Positions 1 through 5,121 of a stretch of DNA of 5,296 nucleotides are shown here, in pieces. A model generated the notes under the pieces. The model had not been told where the DNA came from. It saw only the letters and a list, made by a program, of their open reading frames with translations, and searched no databases. A program made the translations under genes and the position numbers. Source of the stretch: Candidatus Omnitrophota bacterium. GTDB taxonomy: Bacteria; Omnitrophota; Gorgyraeia; Zapsychrales; Zapsychraceae. The stretch lies in the NCBI GenBank assembly GCA_018399915.1, contig JAGYNW010000157.1, positions 1-5,296 on the forward strand, given 5' to 3'. Positions within the stretch are counted from its first letter, which is position 1. Each line of letters opens with the position of its first letter.

Positions 1-54
1 AGCCGCTCTATTGACAGCGGGTATTTGATGTCTCGAGCCAAAAAAGGAAGGTAA
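1..54 (+). CDS. C-terminal tail of an upstream gene, product unknown (partial)
   Basis: Frame 1 is open from the window edge to a TAA at 52-54 and reads SRSIDSGYLMSRAKKGR. The other two plus frames hit stops within about 30 bases, so this frame is the best candidate for the end of a gene that begins outside the window. The basic tail (RAKKGR) is unremarkable and I cannot assign a family from 17 residues. With so short a piece an open frame could be chance. Confidence 0.35.
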   Translation, partial: SRSIDSGYLMSRAKKGR

Positions 55-60
55 TGGCTC
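35..60 (+). promoter_or_regulatory. Small hairpin with a ribosome-binding site in its loop
   Basis: GAGCCA (35-40) and TGGCTC (55-60) are perfect 6-base inverted arms around a 14-base loop. The loop carries the strong ribosome-binding sequence AAGGAAGG (44-51), and the right arm together with the last loop base contains an ATG (54-56) that overlaps the TAA of the upstream frame (TAATG). That ATG opens only a seven-codon frame (MALRLLE, stop 75-77). There is no T-run after the hairpin, so it is not an intrinsic terminator. A leader peptide or translational coupling element is possible, but chance is not excluded. Confidence 0.25.
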
Positions 61-83
61 TTAGGCTATTAGAATAAATTTTC

Positions 84-548
84 ATGGGCATGTCTGAAAA
101 TATCAAGAATTTGTCCCCGGCGACTTTCAAGGATTATGGTAGCCTGATTGAATACCCGGATGTTCAGGCCAAGGGCAAGAATCGAAATCTGTGGAAAGTC
201 CTTTATCGTAGCGACGACGATGTTGGATGGCGTATTGCCTATCTTGTCTTAAGAGATAAAAGTATAGGCCGGCTGGAGTGTCATCCGGATACGGATGAGA
301 CTTTTGAGCCGATCAAAGGCAAGGCCGTTATTTTTGTAAGCCGGACAAGGGAGATTTGCACGCTCCAGGCTTTTTGGTTAGACAGACCCATCATTGTTTT
401 TCGGGGAATATGGCATGGCATTGTCACTGTTGCCCGGGAAACTCATATCAAAATTTGCGAAAACAAAAACGTATCTTCATCAATCACTCGCTTGCCGCGC
501 CGAGTCAGCCTGGAAACTTACCGGAAGTTTATCGCTAGAAATGAATGA
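84..548 (+). CDS. Ureidoglycolate lyase (AllA)-like cupin protein
   Basis: This 154-residue protein resembles the ureidoglycolate lyase family, small RmlC-like cupins that in allantoin breakdown split ureidoglycolate into glyoxylate and urea. What I see: an N-terminal stretch LSPATFKDYGSLIE (10-23) like the family's 'L..eaF..yGdvIE' opening; LECHP (64-68) followed by TFEPIKGKAVIFV (73-85), matching the 'ErHP...aFiPm.G.vfvvV' strand pair; and AFWLDRP (96-102) then RGIWHGIV (107-114), matching the second cupin motif with its conserved Trp-His (W110, H111). The usual Arg before the first motif His is Cys66, and the second His of the family's WHH is Gly112. Length agrees with the roughly 160-residue family. 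ATG 84 and ATG 90 are both possible starts; neither has a good ribosome-binding site, and a TAA at 75-77 bars an earlier one. No other purine or allantoin genes are nearby, so the true substrate is uncertain. It converges with yjbQ, 23 bases apart. Confidence 0.6.
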   Translation: MGMSENIKNLSPATFKDYGSLIEYPDVQAKGKNRNLWKVLYRSDDDVGWRIAYLVLRDKSIGRLECHPDTDETFEPIKGKAVIFVSRTREICTLQAFWLDRPIIVFRGIWHGIVTVARETHIKICENKNVSSSITRLPRRVSLETYRKFIARNE

Positions 549-571
549 TCCGCCAAGACAGGCAAAAGTTT

Positions 572-991
572 TTATTCTCCAATGATTTTGATCAAGAGCC
601 GTTTTTTGCGGCGTCCATCAAACTCACCGTAAAAGATCTGTTCCCATGGGCCAAAATCAAGCCGGCCCTCGGTAATGGCAACCGTTACTTCTCTTCCCAT
701 GATTTGTCGTTTAAGATGCGCATCACCATTATCTTCGCCGGTATTATTATGTTTATATTGAGAAATGGGTTCATGGGGCGCAAGCTTTTCGAGCCATTGA
801 TCATAGTCTTTTAATAATCCCTGTTCATTGTCGTTAATGTAAACGGAAGCGGTGATATGCATGGCGTTGACCAGACAAAGGCCTTCTTTGATTCCGCTTT
901 TATCAACTGCCTTTTGAACATCTGCAGTGATGTTGACATACGCTCTTCGCGAAGGTGTGTTCATCCATAATTCTTGTCTGAATGATTTCAT
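572..991 (-). CDS. yjbQ: YjbQ / UPF0047 family protein (secondary thiamine-phosphate synthase activity)
   Basis: This 139-residue soluble protein is a clear UPF0047 member of normal length. The E. coli homologue YjbQ has a weak side activity making thiamine phosphate; the physiological role of the family is not settled. Diagnostic stretches are [17 protein letters not shown] (37-53), with the conserved His45, then [21 protein letters not shown] split over residues 79-99, with His81, Asp90 and His92 as likely metal or active-site residues. The closing signature is [13 protein letters not shown] (108-120), where GPWE replaces the more usual GTWQ. The ATG at 991-989 is supported by AAAGGAG on the minus strand (1006-1000) with an 8-base spacer. 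The gene diverges from the ZIP transporter and converges with the AllA-like gene. No thiamine genes or TPP riboswitch are visible here, so thiamine synthesis is not supported by context. Confidence 0.92.
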   Translation of the reverse strand: MKSFRQELWMNTPSRRAYVNITADVQKAVDKSGIKEGLCLVNAMHITASVYINDNEQGLLKDYDQWLEKLAPHEPISQYKHNNTGEDNGDAHLKRQIMGREVTVAITEGRLDFGPWEQIFYGEFDGRRKKRLLIKIIGE

Positions 992-1110
992 GTTAAAGGC
1001 TCCTTTATTTTGCTAATTTCATGGAATATTTTAAATGCCGACATTATAATAGTATAAATAAAATTTAAAATGAAGCAAACAGATATATTCGGCTTTTTTA
1101 GGGAAAAATC
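992..1110. promoter_or_regulatory. Divergent promoter region between yjbQ and the ZIP transporter gene
   Basis: This gene-free, AT-rich spacer must hold the starts of both divergent genes. The perfect palindrome ATTATAAT at 1043-1050 contains a consensus -10 hexamer on each strand: TATAAT on plus at 1045-1050 and TATAAT on minus at 1048-1043. A second minus-strand choice is TATACT (1056-1051) with TTGCTT (1078-1073) 16 bases upstream. For the plus strand a poor -35, TGGAAT (1022-1027), lies 17 bases from TATAAT. TTATA-ATAG-TATAA (1044-1057) is also an imperfectly palindromic block, but I cannot match it to a Zur box. The transporter's ribosome-binding site is probably AGGGA at 1100-1104. Confidence 0.45.
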
Positions 1111-1884
1111 ATGGCAGTAGAAATCACACGATCTACTATTTTCATTCCGCTTTTATTAACAGTATTGGCCGGTTTATCAACGGCCTTGGGAAGCTTGCTG
1201 GCGCTTTTTATCAAAACTTTTCATCAGAAGTATCTTCAGTTTTCTTTAGGACTTTCTGCGGGGGTCATGATTTATGTCTCTTTTGTGGAACTGCTGGCGT
1301 CCGCTATCGAGAAAATAGGGTTTTTTCGTGCCAACGGGATTTTTTTCCTTGGTATGTTTTTTATGATGATCATTGATTTTGCGATCCCCCATGAATATTT
1401 GGATGAGCATGTAAAACGCGAGCCAGAGAGTAACCGGAAATTGATGAAAGCCGGGATTTATATCGCCTTGGGGATCGCGATTCATAATTTACCGGAGGGT
1501 TTGGCCGTTTTTGTGAGTGCGCTGGGGGACACTTCTTTGGGTGTCTCTTTAGCCTTTGCGATTGCTATCCATAATATTCCGGAGGGAATCGCCATTTCTT
1601 TGCCTGTTTATTACGCAACTGGAAGCAGAAAAAAGGCCTTTTGGTATTCAGTCATGTCAGGCATCGCTGAGCCTGTGGGGGCATTAATAGGGTTGCTTTT
1701 ATTAATGCCGTTTTTAACTCAGTCGGTTCTTTCTTTTTGTCTGTCATTCGTCGCAGGTATTATGGTTTTTATCAGTTTTGATGAATTGCTCCCTTTGGCG
1801 TTCAAAGATGAAGACGGACATACGGCAATGGCAGGGCTTATCTTAGGCATGGCCATCATGGCATTGAGTCTTTATCTGATGTAA
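1111..1884 (+). CDS. zupT: ZIP-family divalent metal transporter, ZupT type
   Basis: A 257-residue inner-membrane protein, the same length as E. coli ZupT, which imports zinc and to a lesser degree iron, manganese and cobalt. Eight hydrophobic segments can be placed at about residues 10-34, 43-65, 72-92, 113-137, 141-167, 178-199, 204-222 and 238-256. The hallmark metal-site helices are present: HNLPEG (125-130) in segment 4 and HNIPEG (154-159) in segment 5, giving His125, Asn126, Glu129, His154, Asn155 and Glu158, plus the segment 6 motif AEPVGA (186-191) with Glu187. The variable loop between segments 3 and 4 is short and carries only His94 and His100, not a long His-rich run. The ATG has AGGGA six bases upstream. 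The gene appears to be transcribed alone from the divergent promoter region shared with yjbQ. Metal specificity cannot be read from the sequence. Confidence 0.93.
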   Translation: MAVEITRSTIFIPLLLTVLAGLSTALGSLLALFIKTFHQKYLQFSLGLSAGVMIYVSFVELLASAIEKIGFFRANGIFFLGMFFMMIIDFAIPHEYLDEHVKREPESNRKLMKAGIYIALGIAIHNLPEGLAVFVSALGDTSLGVSLAFAIAIHNIPEGIAISLPVYYATGSRKKAFWYSVMSGIAEPVGALIGLLLLMPFLTQSVLSFCLSFVAGIMVFISFDELLPLAFKDEDGHTAMAGLILGMAIMALSLYLM

Positions 1885-2035
1885 ATTCTTGTTTTGCAAT
1901 CGTTTTTATCCTTCCGCAAAGTTTTCTTAAAAAGTCTGTCATGAATTATTTTTATTGCATTTTTTAATATTACTAATACTATAGTTATTAATATTTAATT
2001 AATAGTTATCATTTAAATGAAGGAGGACTGATCTT
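1885..2035 (+). promoter_or_regulatory. AT-rich promoter and possible operator region for the rubredoxin operon
   Basis: No gene is visible in this spacer. A possible promoter is TTGCAT (1955-1960) and TACTAT (1977-1982) with 16 bases between. Just downstream is a perfect dyad, TATTAAT (1986-1992), ATTTA, ATTAATA (1998-2004). Overlapping it is a direct repeat of ATAGTTAT at 1981-1988 and 2002-2009, 21 bases start to start, which is two helical turns. A 12-base palindrome, TCATTTAAATGA (2009-2020), abuts the ribosome-binding site AGGAGG (2021-2026), which sits 9 bases before the rubredoxin ATG. These are candidate operator elements; in such AT-rich DNA chance symmetry is common. I see no convincing terminator for the preceding transporter gene. 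Confidence 0.4.
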
Positions 2036-2179
2036 ATGAAAAAATATCTTTGTACTGTTTGCCAGTATGTTTATGACCCTGCAGATAATAATAATATCGC
2101 CTTTAATGATCTTCCTGATGATTGGGTTTGCCCTGAATGTGGAGCGGCCAAAGATCTGTTTGAAGAAATGAGTGAATAA
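2036..2179 (+). CDS. Rubredoxin, short-loop type
   Basis: This 47-residue protein is a complete rubredoxin, a soluble one-electron carrier with a single iron held by four cysteines. The ligands are Cys6 and Cys9 (CTVC) and Cys32 and Cys35 (CPEC); the surrounding YVYDP (11-15), [11 protein letters not shown] (26-36) and KDLFEE (39-44) are standard. Typical rubredoxins have 52-54 residues with 29 residues between Cys9 and the third Cys; here there are 22, so about seven residues of the 'GDPxxGIxPGTxF' loop are missing. That matches the 45-residue Desulfovibrio desulfuricans rubredoxin described with a seven-residue deletion. The usual Gly after CxxC is Gln10. The start has a strong AGGAGG 9 bases upstream. 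The reductase gene follows after three bases and in the same frame, so the two are almost surely co-transcribed. Rubredoxins often serve oxygen or peroxide detoxification in anaerobes; the partner here is not known. Confidence 0.95.
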   Translation: MKKYLCTVCQYVYDPADNNNIAFNDLPDDWVCPECGAAKDLFEEMSE

Positions 2180-2182
2180 AAA

Positions 2183-3124
2183 ATGGGATTATTGGTTAAC
2201 GGAAGATGGCAGACCGGAAACATCTCTTCTGAAAATACGCAGAAAGGGGCATATAAAAGATCGGAAAGTTCTTTCCGCGATAGGATTTCTGCAGAGAAGG
2301 GAGCGAAATTTCCTCCGGAAGCAGGCCGTTATCATCTCTATATTTCCCTGGCCTGCCCCTGGGCTCACCGGACTTATATATTCCTTAAATTAAAAAAATT
2401 AGAGGATATTGTTTCTTTATCTATTGTCGACCCTTATATGGGCGAAAAAGGATGGACCTTCAGCGAAAATCCAGGCTGTATCGGAGATTTTGTTAACGGT
2501 AAGCAATACCTCTATGAGGTTTATGTTAAGGCCAAAAAGGATTTTTCCGGACGGGTAACTGTGCCTGTGCTTTGGGATATCAAGAAAAACACGATTGTCA
2601 ATAATGAATCTGCAGATATTATCCGCATGTTTAATTCGGAATTCAATCAGCTTTCAGGGGATGAAATTGATTATTATCCTGAAGAAATACGTGCGGATAT
2701 CGATCAAATAAATGATTTTGTCTACACGAATATTAATAATGGAGTTTATAAGTGTGGGTTTGCCGAAACCCAGGGGGCTTATGCCGAGGCCTATAAATCT
2801 TTATTCAGCGCTTTGGACATCATCGAAGAACGGTTGGTTTATAACCGTTTTTTGAATGGGGAGCAGATCACGGAAGCGGATTGGCGTTTGTTCACGACTT
2901 TAATCCGGTTTGATGCGGTTTACTATATTCATTTTAAATGTAACCATCGTCGGATTATCGATTACGCGAATCTTTCCCGGTATTTGAATGAGCTCTATTT
3001 TTATGAAGATGTTGCGAAAACAGTCAATTTCGCGCATATCAAAGAACATTATTATCGAAGCCATAAAGAGATCAATCCAAAAGGCATAATTCCTTTAGGT
3101 CCGGAGATCCGATTGATCCACTAG
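2183..3124 (+). CDS. yqjG: Glutathionyl-hydroquinone reductase (YqjG / Xi-class glutathione transferase)
   Basis: A 313-residue cytosolic member of the Xi-class glutathione transferases, which use glutathione to reduce glutathionyl-hydroquinones to hydroquinones; E. coli YqjG is slightly longer at 328. The N-terminal extension (FRDRIS, 31-36; FPPEAGRYHLY, 43-53) leads into a thioredoxin-like domain with the catalytic motif CPWAHR (58-63, Cys58). GW (90-91), VTVPVLWD with the cis-proline (Pro128) and NNESADI (140-146, Glu142-Ser143 for the glutathione backbone) follow. The helical C-terminal domain includes NGVYKCGFA (186-194), with a likely active-site Tyr189, and the signature HYYRSH then INPKGIIPLGP (289-307). 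The ATG lies three bases after the rubredoxin stop with only a weak ribosome-binding sequence, so translation is probably coupled. The enzyme implies access to glutathione; no glutathione synthesis gene is in the window. A natural substrate cannot be named from the sequence. Confidence 0.93.
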   Translation: MGLLVNGRWQTGNISSENTQKGAYKRSESSFRDRISAEKGAKFPPEAGRYHLYISLACPWAHRTYIFLKLKKLEDIVSLSIVDPYMGEKGWTFSENPGCIGDFVNGKQYLYEVYVKAKKDFSGRVTVPVLWDIKKNTIVNNESADIIRMFNSEFNQLSGDEIDYYPEEIRADIDQINDFVYTNINNGVYKCGFAETQGAYAEAYKSLFSALDIIEERLVYNRFLNGEQITEADWRLFTTLIRFDAVYYIHFKCNHRRIIDYANLSRYLNELYFYEDVAKTVNFAHIKEHYYRSHKEINPKGIIPLGPEIRLIH

Positions 3125-3155
3125 GCAACACGGGGTAAAGAATTTTTAAAAATCC

Positions 3156-3185
3156 TGCGGATCGAGACTATCCGTAATTTTGTTT
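3156..3185 (+). terminator. Weak hairpin plus T-rich tract, possible partial terminator or attenuator
   Basis: TGCGGAT (3156-3162) and ATCCGTA (3170-3176) pair as a 7-base stem with one G-T wobble and a 7-base loop, followed by the T-rich ATTTTGTTT (3177-3185). The stem is short and the tract is interrupted, so this would be a weak intrinsic terminator at best. It ends just before the ribosome-binding site of the NrnA-like gene and may separate the redox pair from the downstream cluster, or modulate readthrough. A 12-base palindrome, ATTTTTAAAAAT, lies just upstream at 3142-3153. I see no good promoter in this gap. Confidence 0.3.
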
Positions 3186-3194
3186 GGAGTTTTT

Positions 3195-4190
3195 GTGAAA
3201 AATTTAAAATTAGCAAAAAAAGCAATAGTTGAGGCAAAAGTCATCGTTGTGGCCTGCCATATAAATCCTGACGGAGATACGATCGGCTCTCTATTGTCCT
3301 TGGCTTTGGGCCTGGAACAAAAGGGCAAGAAGGTTTTTATGCTCAGTCAGGATGGCGTTCCTCAAAAGTTTACAACCCTGCCCGGGGCCGAACGGATTGT
3401 GAAAAGATTGCCTAAGGCTACGTTCGGTTACCCTAAGATCGATTTGGCAATATCTGTTGATTGCAGTACTAAAGAGTTACTGGGCAAAGTGTATGATATT
3501 TTTGAGCAGGCGCAAACAATTTTGGAGATCGATCATCATGAGTTTCGAAGGCCTTACGGGGACATTTCATTGGTCGATGAAAAGGCAGCGGCTGTCGGAG
3601 AAATCATTTATGAACTTCTCAAGAGTTTACGCGTCAATATCAATCAAGAGATCGCTCAGAATATATTGACCTCGATTGTCGTGGAAACGAATTCTTTTCG
3701 TTTGCCTAATGTGCGGCCGAAAACATTTGACCTGTGTTCCAAGCTCATGAGGGTAGGTGTTGATTTTTATCATCTTTCAGAACTGGTTTATTGGTCGAAG
3801 AGCCGGGAGGCAGAAATCCTGATAGGCCTTTGCATATCCCGATGTCAATTCTTGCACCATAATAAAATCGTTTGGTCTATTATCCACGAGTCGGATTTCG
3901 CAAAAATGAAAGGTAAGGATGAGGATGTTGATAGTGTTGCCAGTGAAATGCTCGCCATTAAAGATGTAGAGCTTTCTGTTTTCTTTCGCGAAAAGAATAA
4001 AGATGCTTTGCGTGTGAGCTTGAGATCCAAGGGAGCTATCAATGTGGCCCAGATCGCGGAAGAGTTTGGCGGTGGCGGCCATTATGATGTGGCCGGCTGT
4101 GTCTTGCAGAACCGGGACGAAGAAATTCAGAAATTGTTAAAGGTTGTTGATGAGAAGTTGTCCCAAGTAGAGGAAAAGAAAACAAGCTAA
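3195..4190 (+). CDS. NrnA-like DHH/DHHA1 phosphoesterase (oligoribonuclease / pAp phosphatase type)
   Basis: A 331-residue cytosolic DHH-superfamily enzyme with the NrnA layout. NrnA proteins degrade very short RNAs and dephosphorylate pAp with manganese. The DHH domain shows motif I HINPDGDTIGS (22-32; His22, Asp26, Asp28), motif II VDCS (88-91; Asp89), the DHH triad (113-115), DEKAAAVGEIIYELL (128-142), and motif IV VETNSFR (163-169). The DHHA1 domain has GGGGHYDVAG (292-301) for substrate binding. Motif IV normally reads TDTG-x-F with a metal-binding Asp; here that residue is Glu164 and the Gly is Asn166. I chose the GTG at 3195 because GGAG (3186-3189) sits 5 bases upstream; an in-frame TTG at 3180 would lie before that site and has no support. 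Nineteen bases separate it from the kinase gene. The exact substrate (nanoRNA, pAp or a cyclic dinucleotide product) is not decided by sequence. Confidence 0.88.
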   Translation: MKNLKLAKKAIVEAKVIVVACHINPDGDTIGSLLSLALGLEQKGKKVFMLSQDGVPQKFTTLPGAERIVKRLPKATFGYPKIDLAISVDCSTKELLGKVYDIFEQAQTILEIDHHEFRRPYGDISLVDEKAAAVGEIIYELLKSLRVNINQEIAQNILTSIVVETNSFRLPNVRPKTFDLCSKLMRVGVDFYHLSELVYWSKSREAEILIGLCISRCQFLHHNKIVWSIIHESDFAKMKGKDEDVDSVASEMLAIKDVELSVFFREKNKDALRVSLRSKGAINVAQIAEEFGGGGHYDVAGCVLQNRDEEIQKLLKVVDEKLSQVEEKKTS

Positions 4191-4209
4191 AAAGAGAAAT
4201 GGAGAAAAC

Positions 4210-5112
4210 ATGAGTCTTATTTGTTTTGGAACAGTGGCCCTGGATAATATAAAAAGTCCTTCCGGGTTAAGAAAGAATTTATTGGGAGGTTCGGCAAGTC
4301 ATTTTGCCATGAGCGCCAGGCTTTTTACGAAAGTTCATTTGGCCAGTATTATCGGTGAGGATTTCCCGAAAAAATATATCCGTTTTTTTGAATCTCAGGG
4401 CGTGGATATCTCTTCGGTCACAGTTAAGCCAGGAAAGACTTTTGCCTGGAATGGCGAATATGACCAGAAAGATTTTAACACGGCGATCACTTTGGCTACA
4501 GAATTGGGTGTGCTGGAAGGTTATATCCCGGAGATCAATACAGAGCACCGGAATGTGCCGAATGTCTTTTTGGCCAATTTTGATCCGGATAATCAGTTCC
4601 AATTCTTAAAATTAATGAAGAGGGCGCAGTTGGTCGGTATGGATACAATGAATTTATGGATTAATATCAAGAAGGCCTCTGTTTTAAAGCTCATGAAAAA
4701 AGTGGATCTTTTTGTAGCTAATGACGGGGAGGCCAGGGCCATTACCGGGCAAACGAATTTGATCAAAGCGGCTAAAGCTCTCAGACGCATGGGACCGAAG
4801 TTGATTGTAGTTAAAAAAGGAGAACATGGGGTGCTTTTCTATTGCGACCAATTCATGTTTTCTTTTTCCGCGTATCCTGTGGAAAAAGTTGTTGACCCCA
4901 CAGGCGCTGGGGATACCTTTGCCGGAGGGCTTATGGGATATTTGAGTAAAGCAGGCAAGGTAAATGAGAAAGTTTTGAGGGAGGCGGCTATTTACGCGAC
5001 AACTTTGGCTTCTTTTAATGTTGAGGGCTTTGGGGTGGCTAACACACGAAGTTTAACCCTTAAAGAGGTTGATGCGCGAAGAAAAATACTGGTTAGTTTT
5101 ATTCAGCCATAA
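4210..5112 (+). CDS. PfkB-family (ribokinase-like) carbohydrate or nucleoside kinase, substrate unknown
   Basis: A 300-residue cytosolic kinase of normal family length that transfers phosphate from ATP to a sugar or nucleoside hydroxyl. Visible landmarks are FGTVALDNI (6-14), the substrate-side glycine pair LLGGSAS (24-30), IIGEDFP (47-53), FLANFDPDNQ (120-129), MDTMNLW (144-150), the magnesium motif NDGE (171-174) in NDGEARAITG, VVKKGEHG (200-207), and the second PfkB signature DPTGAGDTFAGG (229-240) with catalytic Asp235. The combination of VALD, FLAN-DP, DTMN-W and NDGEAR is, from memory, typical of a bacterial ribokinase-like subgroup with no assigned substrate. The ATG has GGAG (4201-4204) 5 bases upstream. 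It follows the NrnA-like gene by 19 bases and precedes the PQ-loop gene by 9, so the three are likely one operon. Pairing with a SemiSWEET-like carrier favours a sugar substrate, which is inference. Confidence 0.9.
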   Translation: MSLICFGTVALDNIKSPSGLRKNLLGGSASHFAMSARLFTKVHLASIIGEDFPKKYIRFFESQGVDISSVTVKPGKTFAWNGEYDQKDFNTAITLATELGVLEGYIPEINTEHRNVPNVFLANFDPDNQFQFLKLMKRAQLVGMDTMNLWINIKKASVLKLMKKVDLFVANDGEARAITGQTNLIKAAKALRRMGPKLIVVKKGEHGVLFYCDQFMFSFSAYPVEKVVDPTGAGDTFAGGLMGYLSKAGKVNEKVLREAAIYATTLASFNVEGFGVANTRSLTLKEVDARRKILVSFIQP

Positions 5113-5121
5113 AGGAGGCTT

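Noticed and set aside
549..571. Bidirectional terminator between the convergent AllA-like and yjbQ genes
   Set aside because: The 23-base gap has no inverted repeat that I could find.
545..814. Open 89-codon plus-strand frame opposite yjbQ
   Set aside because: It lies wholly antisense to a strongly recognised yjbQ gene apart from its first bases, has no ribosome-binding site, and shows no family features.
1036..1070. Zur-binding site controlling the ZIP transporter
   Set aside because: The TTATA-ATAG-TATAA block is too short and too unlike known Zur sites; ordinary promoter -10 elements explain it as well.
992..1110. TPP riboswitch ahead of yjbQ, given its link to thiamine phosphate
   Set aside because: The spacer is too AT-rich and lacks the conserved CUGAGA and ACCUGA-type elements on the minus strand.
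1885..1940. Intrinsic terminator after the ZIP transporter gene
   Set aside because: Only short A/T-only pairings such as TTTT-CTT-AAAA are present; no GC-containing stem with a T-run.
2172..2393. Open 73-codon frame overlapping the start of the hydroquinone reductase
   Set aside because: Shadow of the reductase in another frame; the reductase frame contains the full catalytic and C-terminal signatures.
3180..3194. TTG at 3180 as the start of the NrnA-like protein
   Set aside because: The ribosome-binding sequence GGAG lies at 3186-3189, after this TTG and right before the GTG at 3195; the extra residues match nothing in the family.
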